Below, one piece after another: positions 46,262 to 57,001 of a stretch of DNA of 64,000 bases; positions within the stretch are counted from its first letter, which is position 1; each line of letters begins with the position of its first letter. This DNA comes from Dastarcus helophoroides (lineage: Eukaryota; Arthropoda; Insecta; Coleoptera; Bothrideridae), in NCBI GenBank assembly GCA_028583605.1, contig CM053329.1:6944001-7008000 (forward strand), given 5' to 3'. The position numbers and the translations under genes were made by a program. The notes under the pieces were generated by a model. That model did not search any database, was not told where the DNA came from, and worked only from the letters and a program-made list of their open reading frames with translations.

Positions 46262-48100
46262 TTACGTAAGTCTTTGAAATTAAAATAATACATAATTTTA
46301 AATGATCTTTTTTGGTATAAAATATTTTGCTGTAAAACTTCAGCGACTTATTCTTAGCGGTCGTACTTGTCACTTTTACTACTTCCTTAGTGGGTTGCTT
46401 TTGTTTCGCTGTTTGCCATTTTCCTGGTCTTACGTTGCAAAGTTTTGAATGGTTTGATGCATATGGTGTGGATACTGTGAAGTTTTACACATTTGTGCAA
46501 TAATATTGTTGTGTGCTATCGGTTCACAATCAAACAATGTAGATTTTTAACGTTTTACTAGAGTACTCAACAACTTATTCAAATAATATCTAATTTACGT
46601 TTGACTGACCTAGGCTAACTAGGGTTTGATTGCTGGCTCGTAGCAAATGTCTGCTAGGATATTTGATATTGCACAATTACGTTATCTTCTTAATAATCAG
46701 TTAATTAAATGTAAACATTCCATTTATACATATCTTCGTAATAGCAACTAATAAACAATTAGTAAACATCTAAAAAGCTATCTATACACTTTCAATTTCA
46801 AATTCCGAAATAAAACTTCAAGATATGGAGAAATGGTAAACTGTTTGAATGCATTGACTGATAGAAATGTTGAAATCACTGTATAGAGGATCTAAACTAT
46901 AGAAGAAGCCTCCAGTATTTTGAAGCAAAAATACTCCACATAAAATGTTATAAATTCCATTAAATGCAGCGGAAATAGATTTCTAGCACATTGCTGCAAA
47001 ATAGACCAGGAATCGATGAAATAACCATATCTACCGAAACATCCGAAACTCTTACCCGTCTGACGCTCTTTCGTATCCGGCGCGGACTTAAAAGTTTCTC
47101 CTAGAAGGAGAGAGAATATGGCCCTCTGTGTATTCCTAACTGCGTACGTGATCCTACTCCTTTAAAACTCCAATACTCAGCCAACTTTGATTTCTACTTT
47201 TTACAAGAGATTTTAGCCGCACATTCTTTCATGGGAAGTGGTGATTAGCACTTTTTCGCACTTGGCCGAGTTCCAGCGATCGCAAGACGTGCAATAAACC
47301 AGTCCTTTGTGACCGACCCCCACATACAATTGTGCACACGTTATCTGCGACATTCATCACCCTTTTCTACTTGCACAATCTCTTATTTTTCACTTTCCTT
47401 TTATGAAATGACAGGCTTTATTTAATCCGCATGTACAGTTGCTTGAAAAATTGTTCGCTGGAGAAAGCATCAAATATTTAAAAGGAAAGCTAAAAATCCG
47501 TTTTAGCTAATCGATAGGCGGAAATGTGGGACACGGATTAAAAAATTCAGATCCTAAATGCCTCGCAGTTTTGGGGAAATGTATTGCATACTTTATCAAT
47601 ATTTTATAACCACACTTTTCTAAATTTATTTTCTCACGGCTTTTTGACTTTAAGAAATATTTATTCACTTATTAATCAATCCCACACTTTTTGCATCACT
47701 AGATTTAACTTTCTTTTGTTGTTCTCCTTATTTCCAGATCCATTTACACAGATGCAGTGCACTGCTAATTAATTAAGTGATTAGGTCAAATTTTTGATTA
47801 TAATATGGTCTCTTGCAAGGTTATATACTAGGCAACCACTTAGGGCTTTGGAATTTTGGGGGTAGCGGAAGGGTACAACGAAGGACGCTATTGGGAATAA
47901 TAAGAAAACTTTTTTTTAATCAACACAATTAAATCTTAAAATTATTGGAGAAATATAACCTGAGGATGGCCTTGTTTTGTTTGTTAAAAATAATTAGGGG
48001 CGCTGTCTAGATCTTTTCCCTAAGGCGCCAATTCTGCTCAAGCCGGCACGGGTCTCTTGGTCATATTTCATTGGATCAGGGGCGAAATTAAACGTAATTA
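46262..48100. other. Intergenic, no gene seen
   Basis: Includes a GC-richer patch at ~47040-47300 without an open frame. The short open frame at 47584-47772 is not supported. Confidence 0.45.
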
Positions 48101-48104
48101 TTTT

Positions 48105-48527
48105 TGATAGAAAAAATCTTTCAAATGGTTGCTTGTATTCAGAAGATAAAATTTTTATATGTCATAACTGGGAGGAAATTACCGTAAATATTTAAAATAT
48201 ATAGATGAAGACACAAAAAAGTTATGACGCTTTGAAATTATACAGAGTGGCGTGGATGAATCCCTCTACACGTAAAACTGATGAAATGTTAGCCTAACTT
48301 AATTTTTTTGACACAAGAAACACTTTCTTAGCAAATTTCACACCAATATTACAATTTGCTAAATGGTATGGAAAAAAATTTTGATTTTTTTTTTACTTTA
48401 ACATCGTGCATCTCGTTCAGTATCTTTAACTGTAACACAAATTTAGCAAAACCGCATTTTTTTTATACAGAAAATCAACTTCTTCTCTATGTACCATTTC
48501 TTACGGTACAGACTGTATATCGACTAT
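48105..48527 (+). repeat. Half copy of the 17.7-18.9 kb foldback repeat
   Basis: Aligns with ~18500-18905: GACACAAAAAAGTTATGACG...TTGACACAAGAAAC.C.TT... ending CTATGTACCATTTCTTACGG and CTGTATA. It lacks the opposite arm. Confidence 0.75.
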
Positions 48528-48661
48528 GGTGAGTGCTAGTAATATTAAATTTGTTATATTTCATCGATCTTATTTCGTTTGAAATATTTATTCAAATTTC
48601 AATGAAGTTTGCAAATACTCCATTATAAAATTCTACAGCAAACAAAAAGCTTGAGAAACAG

Positions 48662-49990
48662 TGCTTTGAACCGGAACTGAATCGAAAACCGGAAACCGAA
48701 AACAACCGTTATTTCTGTCGGAACGAAAAACGAAACAGAATTGAAAAAAATAACGGTTTATTTCGGTTCGCTAAAATTGTATATACTTGTTTTTTAGAAA
48801 TGTCGATATCTTCTTCAGAATTTCACCCACATTCTTGCAACGTTCATCTCAAAATTACGAGTTTACTTCTAATTTTTTGTTATTTTTCTTAAAGTTCAAT
48901 TTTTCCTTTCGTAGTCTGATACCCCTTTTTTAAAGTTATTAGTCAAAATTTTGATTTTTCTTGAATTTCTTTCTTCAAATTTCTTAGGACGCCGACTTTC
49001 TAAAACTTTTTCGTTTTTTTTCAAAATTTCCGTTGATGAAATCTCACTATTTAGAAGTTTTCATAGAAATTTGAAATTTCAGTCAAAATTTCAAGAAAAA
49101 ATACATAATATTCCAATTTAAAGCCGGGATCTTGAAATTTAGGTCGAAATTTTGAGAGTAAACTTCTCAGTTTTTTACGTGATTTTGTTTCGGCTATAAC
49201 AGTTATATTTATTCGGAAAACATTGACTTTTCTTTAAGAGTTCAGCTTCAGAATCGAAGCTGAGGTTTGTTTTCTCAGATTGTTGTGAATTTAGAAATCA
49301 AAATTGAATGATTTCTAAAATATTAATTGTTTTAAAGATACTCCTGGTTTGAAACTTCGTCCTGTTGCTCCTTAAACTTTTGTGTCAAAAATCGATTTTT
49401 GTATGTGTTTCTCAAAATTTTAAGTTTTTTCACAAACTTTTAAGCTCCAACTGGAATTTTTTTTTAAATTTTGTTTTTAAAATTGGCACGTTTAATTGTT
49501 TAATTACAGAACATTTAATTGATCATTTTTAATATTACAATTTCGGATTTTTTTCATAGAAAATTTGAGTTTAAGGATTAAAATTATATTTTAATAGAAT
49601 TTTTTTACTTTTACTCTTAAAATTTATAGCTACAACAAAATAAAAAAATCCTATTTTGAATTTAAAAATTTTCTTCTTTATTTTGAACTTTAATTCAATA
49701 TCTCGAAAGAATGTTTCAATTTAAAGAAAAAACTCAATAATTTTAATAAAAAAAACTCTAATTTTAATAAAAAACAAAGTTAATTTGAGAATAACTATAA
49801 TTTCTCAAAATTTTGACTTCACTCTCATAATTTCGGGTCCTGGAAATTTTGATATTTGATGAAAAGATCCAATGTTCATATTTTTAACAAAATTCCAAGT
49901 TTAAATTTATAATTTAGAATTTCTTTAAGTTCGAATTTCAACTCCTAATTTCGAGGAAAATGCCTATATTTAAAGAATAAATTTATTCAT
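48662..49990. repeat. hAT-like left terminus followed by a degenerate AT array
   Basis: CAGTGCTTTGAACCGGAACT (48660-48679) followed by repeated GAAACCG/AACCGG units resembles hAT ends that begin CAGTGCTTTGAACCG. From ~48830 to 49980 the sequence is AAATTTTGA-type degenerate repeat. The right terminus was not found. Confidence 0.5.
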
Positions 49991-52823
49991 TTATTCTACA
50001 AGTTGCACGATAGTAGTTCTGGCAGTAAATAATATTACAGAGTGAATTGTGACCCGTCGGACATATAGAAAGCGAATCCTGGAGTTTTTTATAAAAATAT
50101 TTCTGTTGTTAACAATTATTTTTCAATATAAAGATGCTTGTACCTGCTGTGGTGCCATGTTTTCCATGAAACAACTATTTAAATAAATTTTAAAATGTTT
50201 GGTTTTTCCTGAAATTTAGTAATATAGGTACTTGTTACTAATTTCGACTGATTTGGTTTTGCTGATACTAAATTTAATTCAAAAGTTTATTAAATTTTAA
50301 TCTATAATCGACAACGTAAGTTAAAAATAAATTTTTATTTAAAATGTTTAAAGTTTAAAATGTGAGTGCTATTTTCGATACATTTTTGCCGTTCATCACA
50401 TTACCTTTACTTAGGTTGCGAAAAATGTTATTATTTCTAATTGCTAAAGTCTCCTAACAATAAATTCAATTAAGTATGATAGTGGATAATATCATCCAAC
50501 AATTATGCTGCAGAGGGAAACCGGTTCGCATAATTCAATATGCATTCGAAATATTCTGGAATTTTTACACTTTATTTTGTTGTACCTATTTATTGTCAGG
50601 CGTCTACGTTGAATTCTTCTATGTACGTTCAAGAATTTCACGTAGTAAATTTCAAAAATATCATATTTAAATATTTTTACGAGAGAACTAGAGGAGCTAG
50701 ATCGATCGTCTCCCATAAAGATTGTGCCTTAGTTACTTTTACGATAGCTCGTCTGGGACATCTAGAGGATTTTCGAGATTTTCCCAAAGAAGAATTTGTC
50801 ACCGATTTTTAGCCGATAGACTGAATCACATACTTGCAAATATTTATGAGGAATACGCCTGCGGATTATTTGTTTTCCATAAGAGGATTTTTTAGTTTGG
50901 AATTTTGACAGCGATAAAAAGCGAAGTGTGCTTTATAACATTAAAAATATTATCTCGCACGCCAAGCCAAAGCGTTAGCCGCTTACATTCTGGCTGAAAG
51001 CAAAGAGGTGCCAAATGAATATGCATGTCAGCTAAATAACGCGAAGGGATGTGGTTTTTGGCCTGAATACATAGTAAGATATATTTCATGCATTTGTTCT
51101 GCAGCTAGTAACTGAAAGATTTATTGACATCTGTTAAGATCTACAAAAATAATATGTAAACTATTTATGCTTTAATGCTATGACAGTAAGTAGAGTAATA
51201 AATAATTAGTGGGGGCTCGCAACTTTATTGCGTTTATTTTAAATATGTGAAATCAGTGCCTTATTATAGAATTAAAAAAAGAATAATTTATAAGAAATAT
51301 ATGTATCATAGTTGCATAAAAATGACATATATGTTTCTCAAATAATTAAGAAACTAATTGGTAGAAAAATAATGCTTTTGCCCCAAGATGGAATCGACCT
51401 CCGGTGTCTTGCACCAGAATCATTAATGACACTATAAATATAATTTTTAAAAATTCTCATCACCACTTCTTGTTACTTCTACTACAGCTGATTTTGAAAA
51501 TAGCATTTGACACAATCACTCCCAAGAAAAAATTTAAACCAAACACGTTATAAAAGACAACATTCTTTAGTTTGTTCACCAATATTTGTTACTCTTTGTT
51601 AAAGATTGTCTGCATTAAAATCTGTAAATAGCGTCGTTTTAAACAAGATTAAGTTGTAGTTATCGGGGAAAGTTTTTCTTGACAATTCTGAGTTTGGAAG
51701 TTTTATACAAAAAAAGCATAATCCACAGATAAAAGTTTCTTTATATTTTGAGTCTCACCTTATTTATTTATATCATACATACCTTAAGATGTTGTGGAAA
51801 TGATAAGATTTAAATAAAGCAAAATATATTTCTCTTCTTCATTTGGGTTGGCAAATATCTTACTGAATAATTTGAGTTGGCAATAAACCTTTTTGTTATA
51901 CACAATTTCATAAATTGAGGGATTACTGTTATTATTTTCGTAATTACATTTATTATTGAAAGAGTTTATTAATTATAAAAGTTGAACAATTTGACAAAGT
52001 ATTGGCTGCAATTTTATAGATACCGCTAATTTATAGACTCTTTGGATACAGAACATTTGCAGTATCTTGGTTAATATGTCTTATTTAGTGTATTTTTCAA
52101 ACACACAATAAGTGATAAAGTTCATCCCTCGTAATAAAATGATGCAGCTAAGTAGAATTACTTACCAAAATTAGTGTCAATTAATGTTGGTCTTTTACTG
52201 CATCCATTAAAATGAATACAACCAGTAAAACCTATCTTGTGCAAGATTGTGATAAAGGTGATTTTAACAAAGAGCGTTACAAACGTTAATGGAGATCTTT
52301 TAGAGACCAGAGACTCTTTAATATCGCATTTCGTTCTACAAGATAAGAACCGTAAATGTACGAATTCACACTTTCATTTCCATTTTGAATAGTAAAGAAT
52401 GATGTTTTCTTGAAGAACTTATATTTTATACTATATTTTTAACATTCCACGCTGAGAATGCTGAAATAACATTGAACCTTAAAACGCAATAAACTAAAAT
52501 CTATAATCAAAAGACAATCAGTACAGTTAGGATTTACTATACAGGAATTATTGTTATTATTGTTTTTATGTGGCGATTCCTCTACAAGCCCAGATTGTAG
52601 ATGTGTGCAAAGTTTATGAATAAGTAAATGCAATTGCATCCGGTCGGATTCTGTTGCCAAAACTCAATCCTGATATTTTTTACTACTAGATATAATTGCC
52701 CAATGCTTTCTTCCTAAGCATCCGATTGGAGAGTTCCTTCTCCCTCTTATCTTGTTCGTAGCAATCCACATACTTAGGCTGAATGTGTACATATTCTAAA
52801 AATGCACTCTGCAGCTATTATTT
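49991..52823. other. Intergenic; GC-richer patch and a tRNA-like motif
   Basis: 50680-51060 is GC-richer and holds overlapping small open frames with no recognised domain. Elsewhere AT-rich with no gene. Confidence 0.4.
51375..51437 (-). ncRNA. Weak tRNA-like motif
   Basis: The minus strand has an anticodon-arm-like hairpin GGTG-CAAGA-CACC followed by GGTCGATTCCA, a degenerate B box. The A box is poor and the acceptor stem is absent. Probably a SINE or tRNA relic. Confidence 0.3.
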
Positions 52824-53205
52824 AATGTAATCAATGGCGGCTGGTGAGTTTTTATCAGGGGGGGCGCAGATTCAAAAAATTTTAATAGTTAAGAGTTTAG
52901 GTGACTCCAATGCCGTAGCAAGGTATTAAATTTAGGAGAAACAAAACTGATACAAAAGGTGTGATATTTAATAGTATATTGTTACAGGCTTTATCGGGTT
53001 CGAATTGATTATTAAACACATGCTGAATAATACCCACTTTATTATTAAACTTAACTCGGATTACCACAACTGAACAATTAACTCACTTATTATTGACTTC
53101 TACTAACTCACTAACTACACTGACTCTAACTGACTAACTACGAGGGAAAGCCGACCGCCTTATATAGTTTTGGCCTCCAGGTTCTAGAACAATCCGGCAG
53201 ATGAG

Positions 53206-53245
53206 GCTTATCGTTTGCCGAAATTTCGGGAACGCTTATCTGCCG
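53206..53245. repeat. Long palindrome inside hAT element B
   Basis: CGGCAGAT (53195-53202) pairs with ATCTGCCG (53238-53245), and inside CGTTTGCCGAAATTTCGGGAACG (53212-53234) is a near-perfect palindrome centred on AAATTT. It lies in the GC-richer block of the 3' side of the element. Confidence 0.7.
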
Positions 53246-53819
53246 TTTGCTTCGTTATCGCGGCCGCTTTCCTCTACCATCTTATAACCTTCAAAATATT
53301 TTCGAGTTATCATCTCTAAATTATGACAAATGACCAATTAAATGTTCTGTAATTAAACAGTTAAAGCTCCTTGGCCTAATCAGCATGGTACGATGGTTGT
53401 ATACACTTCCAACTTAAAGCCGTTAGTCAGTCGTATAAGTATCCAAGAGAGCAAACCTCCATTGGATGACTTGTAACTGACTTTTAACTGTTTATTACGC
53501 AAACATTTTCGCTACATTTCATTAGATTCTAATGAAATTAGATTTCAATTGCATCGTAATAAACTTGTATATATTCGTATATACAAGGCTTATTACCTCA
53601 TCTCTAAATTATATTCATTGAGTACAAAAAAAACCCTATCGATATTTCTGAGCCACTGTAAAGCACTCTATACGGTTGCACCTCGCTACCGCTTTACTTA
53701 TCTTAATTAAATTTATTTACTTTCATAGGAATAAAATCATATTATTTTTTAATGAAAACTGCATTAAAGGATAAAATGTATTTTATGGATTAAGTTCTAA
53801 TTAAACTGTACAAAAACAA

Positions 53820-55870
53820 AAACAAAATATTTTTTATAAATAAAATCCGCTCTACGACCTTTTAAAGAAATAAAGTGTTCTATTACTTTTTCATCAAAAT
53901 TGTCTATCTCCTGCACCATATTTTTGTTAATGGACATCATCGCTAATGTATTTAAACGACCATTGTTCATAATATTGCGTAAGAAACTTTTAATTCTTTT
54001 AAGCGTCGAAAAACAGCGTTATGATTCTGCAGTTGTCATTGGTGTTGTTAAAATTCTATTTAGTAATTTTACTGTTTCAGAAAACGTTTCAGACATAAAT
54101 GACAATAAATTAACGGCATCGATAATGTCAACAAAATCTGGTCTTGAATAAATAACTGTCAGTTCTGTTTTCAATAGAGGCGCACATACGTGTGGATAAG
54201 CAGAAGTCACAGCTTCGAAAATACGAACTGGAAAAGTAGCTGCAAATCTTTTAAATAGTTGATTGTTAAATAGTTCTAAAATGTATCCACGGTACGAAAA
54301 TCTCTCCTTCATTTGTGTTATGATTACGTCGCAGATTTATTTGGCATATACACTTTTTTGTAAATGATCATCACTTCTTTTCCTTCTTCTGGTTGGAACG
54401 TTTGTATTGACGCGTTTCTCAATATCTTCTGTTTCATTTGCAATGGTTGAAATGGTGTTTTCAAAATTAATTATGTCTTTTTGCAGCTGAACACGGTCTT
54501 TATTTCTCGACTGAATTTGATTATAAAGTACGTCGACGTGTGGAAGAATTTTGTGAAACAACGTCAACCAAAACATAAATTCTGTGTCTTATAAAGCTCG
54601 TCTGAAGCCGGAAGCTTCATTTAAAGTTGCACCATTTGTACATCGTTCTTCTATTTTTTCAAATACTTCTATTAGCTCTTCCCGGTTTTCATACACAATA
54701 TGTACTGTTCTAATATTATAATTCCACCAAGTAACTGCCACCGTGGGCAGTCCTGCTTGACAATTTCTTCTAAGACATCACAAAGAGTGAATGAATTTGA
54801 AAAAAAAAACAGGAATAGCCGATAAGTTATTAAAAAATATACTGAAATTTGGAATGTTGCGATGCTGCTTTCTGCATTATGAAATTAAGCTGGTGAGCAT
54901 AACAGTAAACATAATGGGCATAAGGATATTTTGATTTAATTTGAGTCTGCACTCCGTTTATAGAGCCACTCATAACGTTTGCGCCATCGTAAGTTTGTGC
55001 AATTAATTTGTGAGGCGTTTGCAAAATTAAAATCTTCGATACATTCTGTTATGCCTTTGGCGGATTTATCTTTAAGTCTCTTAAATCCCCAAAAGTTCTT
55101 ACAAATTATACCATTACTTACATATCTAAATATCAATACCAACTGACACCAATTAGTTACATCTGTAGTTTCGTCACATTGAACAGACAGAAATTCTGAA
55201 TCTCTAATTTGTTTACTGATTTCATCTCTATAAACCGCCAGTATAGAATCTAATATTTCATTTTGTATGGTTTTTGATGTTCCCTGAAAAACGGTTGCAA
55301 TTTTTAAATGTTCTTGAAAGGTTATATCCAATTCAGCAGAAAAATCGACAAGTTCCCTGAATATTCCACGATTTTTTGATTGTTCATTTTCATCATAACC
55401 TCTAAGTGCTAATTTAAATGCGCTGAAAAATTTTATGCAAGAAATAATTCGTTTCAAAATATAACGATTTTTTCTAACTTTCTCATTATGCTCCATTCTA
55501 TGTTGCCTATGAACAGAATTAAGTTCAGCTATAATATTGACTTTTTCCAATTAAAGCGAACGCTGTGCAAGCATTAATATGACTATGCGATCCCTCATGT
55601 TTTTTAATTCTGACTGAAAGATGAGTTCTAGCCCAACTTAAATCTGACGGTGAAGACCCCGATGAATTCTAAAATAACCCACACGGGAAACAGTACAGCA
55701 AATTCGTTACCTCGCAACCACATACCAAGTTATTCTTATCACAGGTATTCTCAGAAAAGTGCCTTGTAAACGCTTTTTTTCGGATTTTTTCACACCCCTG
55801 TTCTAGTTTTAACATTGTCAAAGGCCTACCTAATTCTTTTATTTTTACTTTTCCTTCCAGTGGAAGTTTA
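53820..55870 (-). pseudogene. hAT transposase of element B (ZMYM1-like)
   Basis: From ~55870 downward: a TTF-finger remnant with KKRLQGTFLRIP / NLVCGCE-like sequence in broken frames (~55780-55680); SWARTHLSVRIKKHEGSHSH (~55640-55580); an uninterrupted 204-codon segment (55550-54936) with FKLALRGYDENEQSKNRGIF and SVQCDETTDVTNWCQLVLIF (first catalytic Asp present); after a frameshift near 55020, AQTYDGANVMSGS (second Asp) and YCYAHQLNFIMQKA; then DCPRWQLLGG-like sequence (~54750) and FPVRIFEAVTSAYPHVC (~54230). The hAT dimerisation motif TTAES.RCFSTLKRIKSFLR (~54035-53975) is followed by NTLAMMSINKNM. Stops at ~54336 and ~54018 and several frameshifts disable it. It is a different hAT lineage member from element A, not a copy of it. 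Confidence 0.86.
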
Positions 55871-56593
55871 CTAAAATATTTTTTAATAAAAAACTTATAC
55901 TATTCATTTTAAAGACAAAATTAAATCTAAAATCTAAAACAAAATACTGAAACTGAAAAACATGCACTTCAAATTTTCACGCGTACTGTCAATGTCATCA
56001 TTAGTCGTGGGTGTTTATTCAGCGACTATTTTTCCTATAATTAGAACTAAATCAAGAAATTAATAATTACACCCTAGAATGGGTGCTGCTATCTCTTTGT
56101 GAATAGCGGTACTATTGACAGTTAGACCTGTAAGCTGCAGAATTAGCTATCGCAATCAGATCAGCCGGCACATATGCATCTAGCATGATAAACCTTAAAT
56201 ACACACTCCAAACTCTGACTCAACTCACTATTTGGCAATAGCGCATAAGCGCGGAGCGACGTACCCCGAGCTAGCTTTAACGTGGTGTTCTGTAGTTTAT
56301 TTCTCCGTATCCCGTGGAGGCCGTTGATATGCATTGCACGGCAGCCACGCTAGGTGCTTAATTCTCAGTGCACCAACTTATTTAAATTTCCTTTTATAAT
56401 ATAATGGAATAAAAGGTTTGTGTACTTTATTTCTAGTCACTCACAAGCATTAGTTAATTAGTATATCATTACTTTGTGCTCAAAAATGAGACAAATCCAA
56501 ATCTTTTACGTTAAATAGAAAAAAATAGATCTCTCATTTCACAAGGAGTGCGCACTCTTGCGCTCTTTAAGACCAGCTGCCACTGACTGTAAT

Positions 56594-56993
56594 ACACACT
56601 TTTAAAAACAAGGTTTGAAAACCAAATTAACAATCTTGTACAAGATCCAAGATATTTTAAATATCTTGCAATTATTGTTTTTTGTGACACATTTAACCTC
56701 TCTGGATATATGAAGCAATTCAATTGTAGCTGCAGCATGAGTATTACATATCTCTTTGTAAGAGTCAGTATCTTTGTTACTTTTATGGAAATAACAGAGC
56801 AAAGTTTGTCGTTTTTATATTATTCTGAATTAAAGTTGGCTCTGAACTATCAATAATAAATAAAACTACCCATAATTTGCTTCTTAAATAAATCTTGTAG
56901 AATTTAAACTTAAAATGAAAAACAATCATAACCGTTAAATATATTCTTCAGATAAAACAAAATAATATCGCCCATTTATCAAAACCAAATATA
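56594..56993. other. Spacer between two hAT elements
   Basis: Only short open frames on the minus strand without recognised content. Confidence 0.45.
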
Positions 56994-57001
56994 GTTTCAT
57001 G

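Larger units (their letters stand above)
52832..56585 (-). mobile_element. hAT element B with target duplication
   Basis: Left end CAATGGCGGCTGGTGAG (52832) and right-end complement CAGTGGCAGCTGGTCTT (56585) are imperfect TIRs. Flanks AATGTAAT (52824-52831) and ACTGTAAT (56586-56593) are an 8-bp duplication with one difference. The element is ~3.75 kb. The left 1 kb is non-coding and includes a TATATAG-containing, GC-richer block (~52980-53550) that may be a further insertion. Confidence 0.82.

Noticed and set aside
50476..50812. Overlapping plus-strand frames of 64 and 90 codons
   Set aside because: No domain, splice sites or family resemblance; kept only as part of a GC-richer island.
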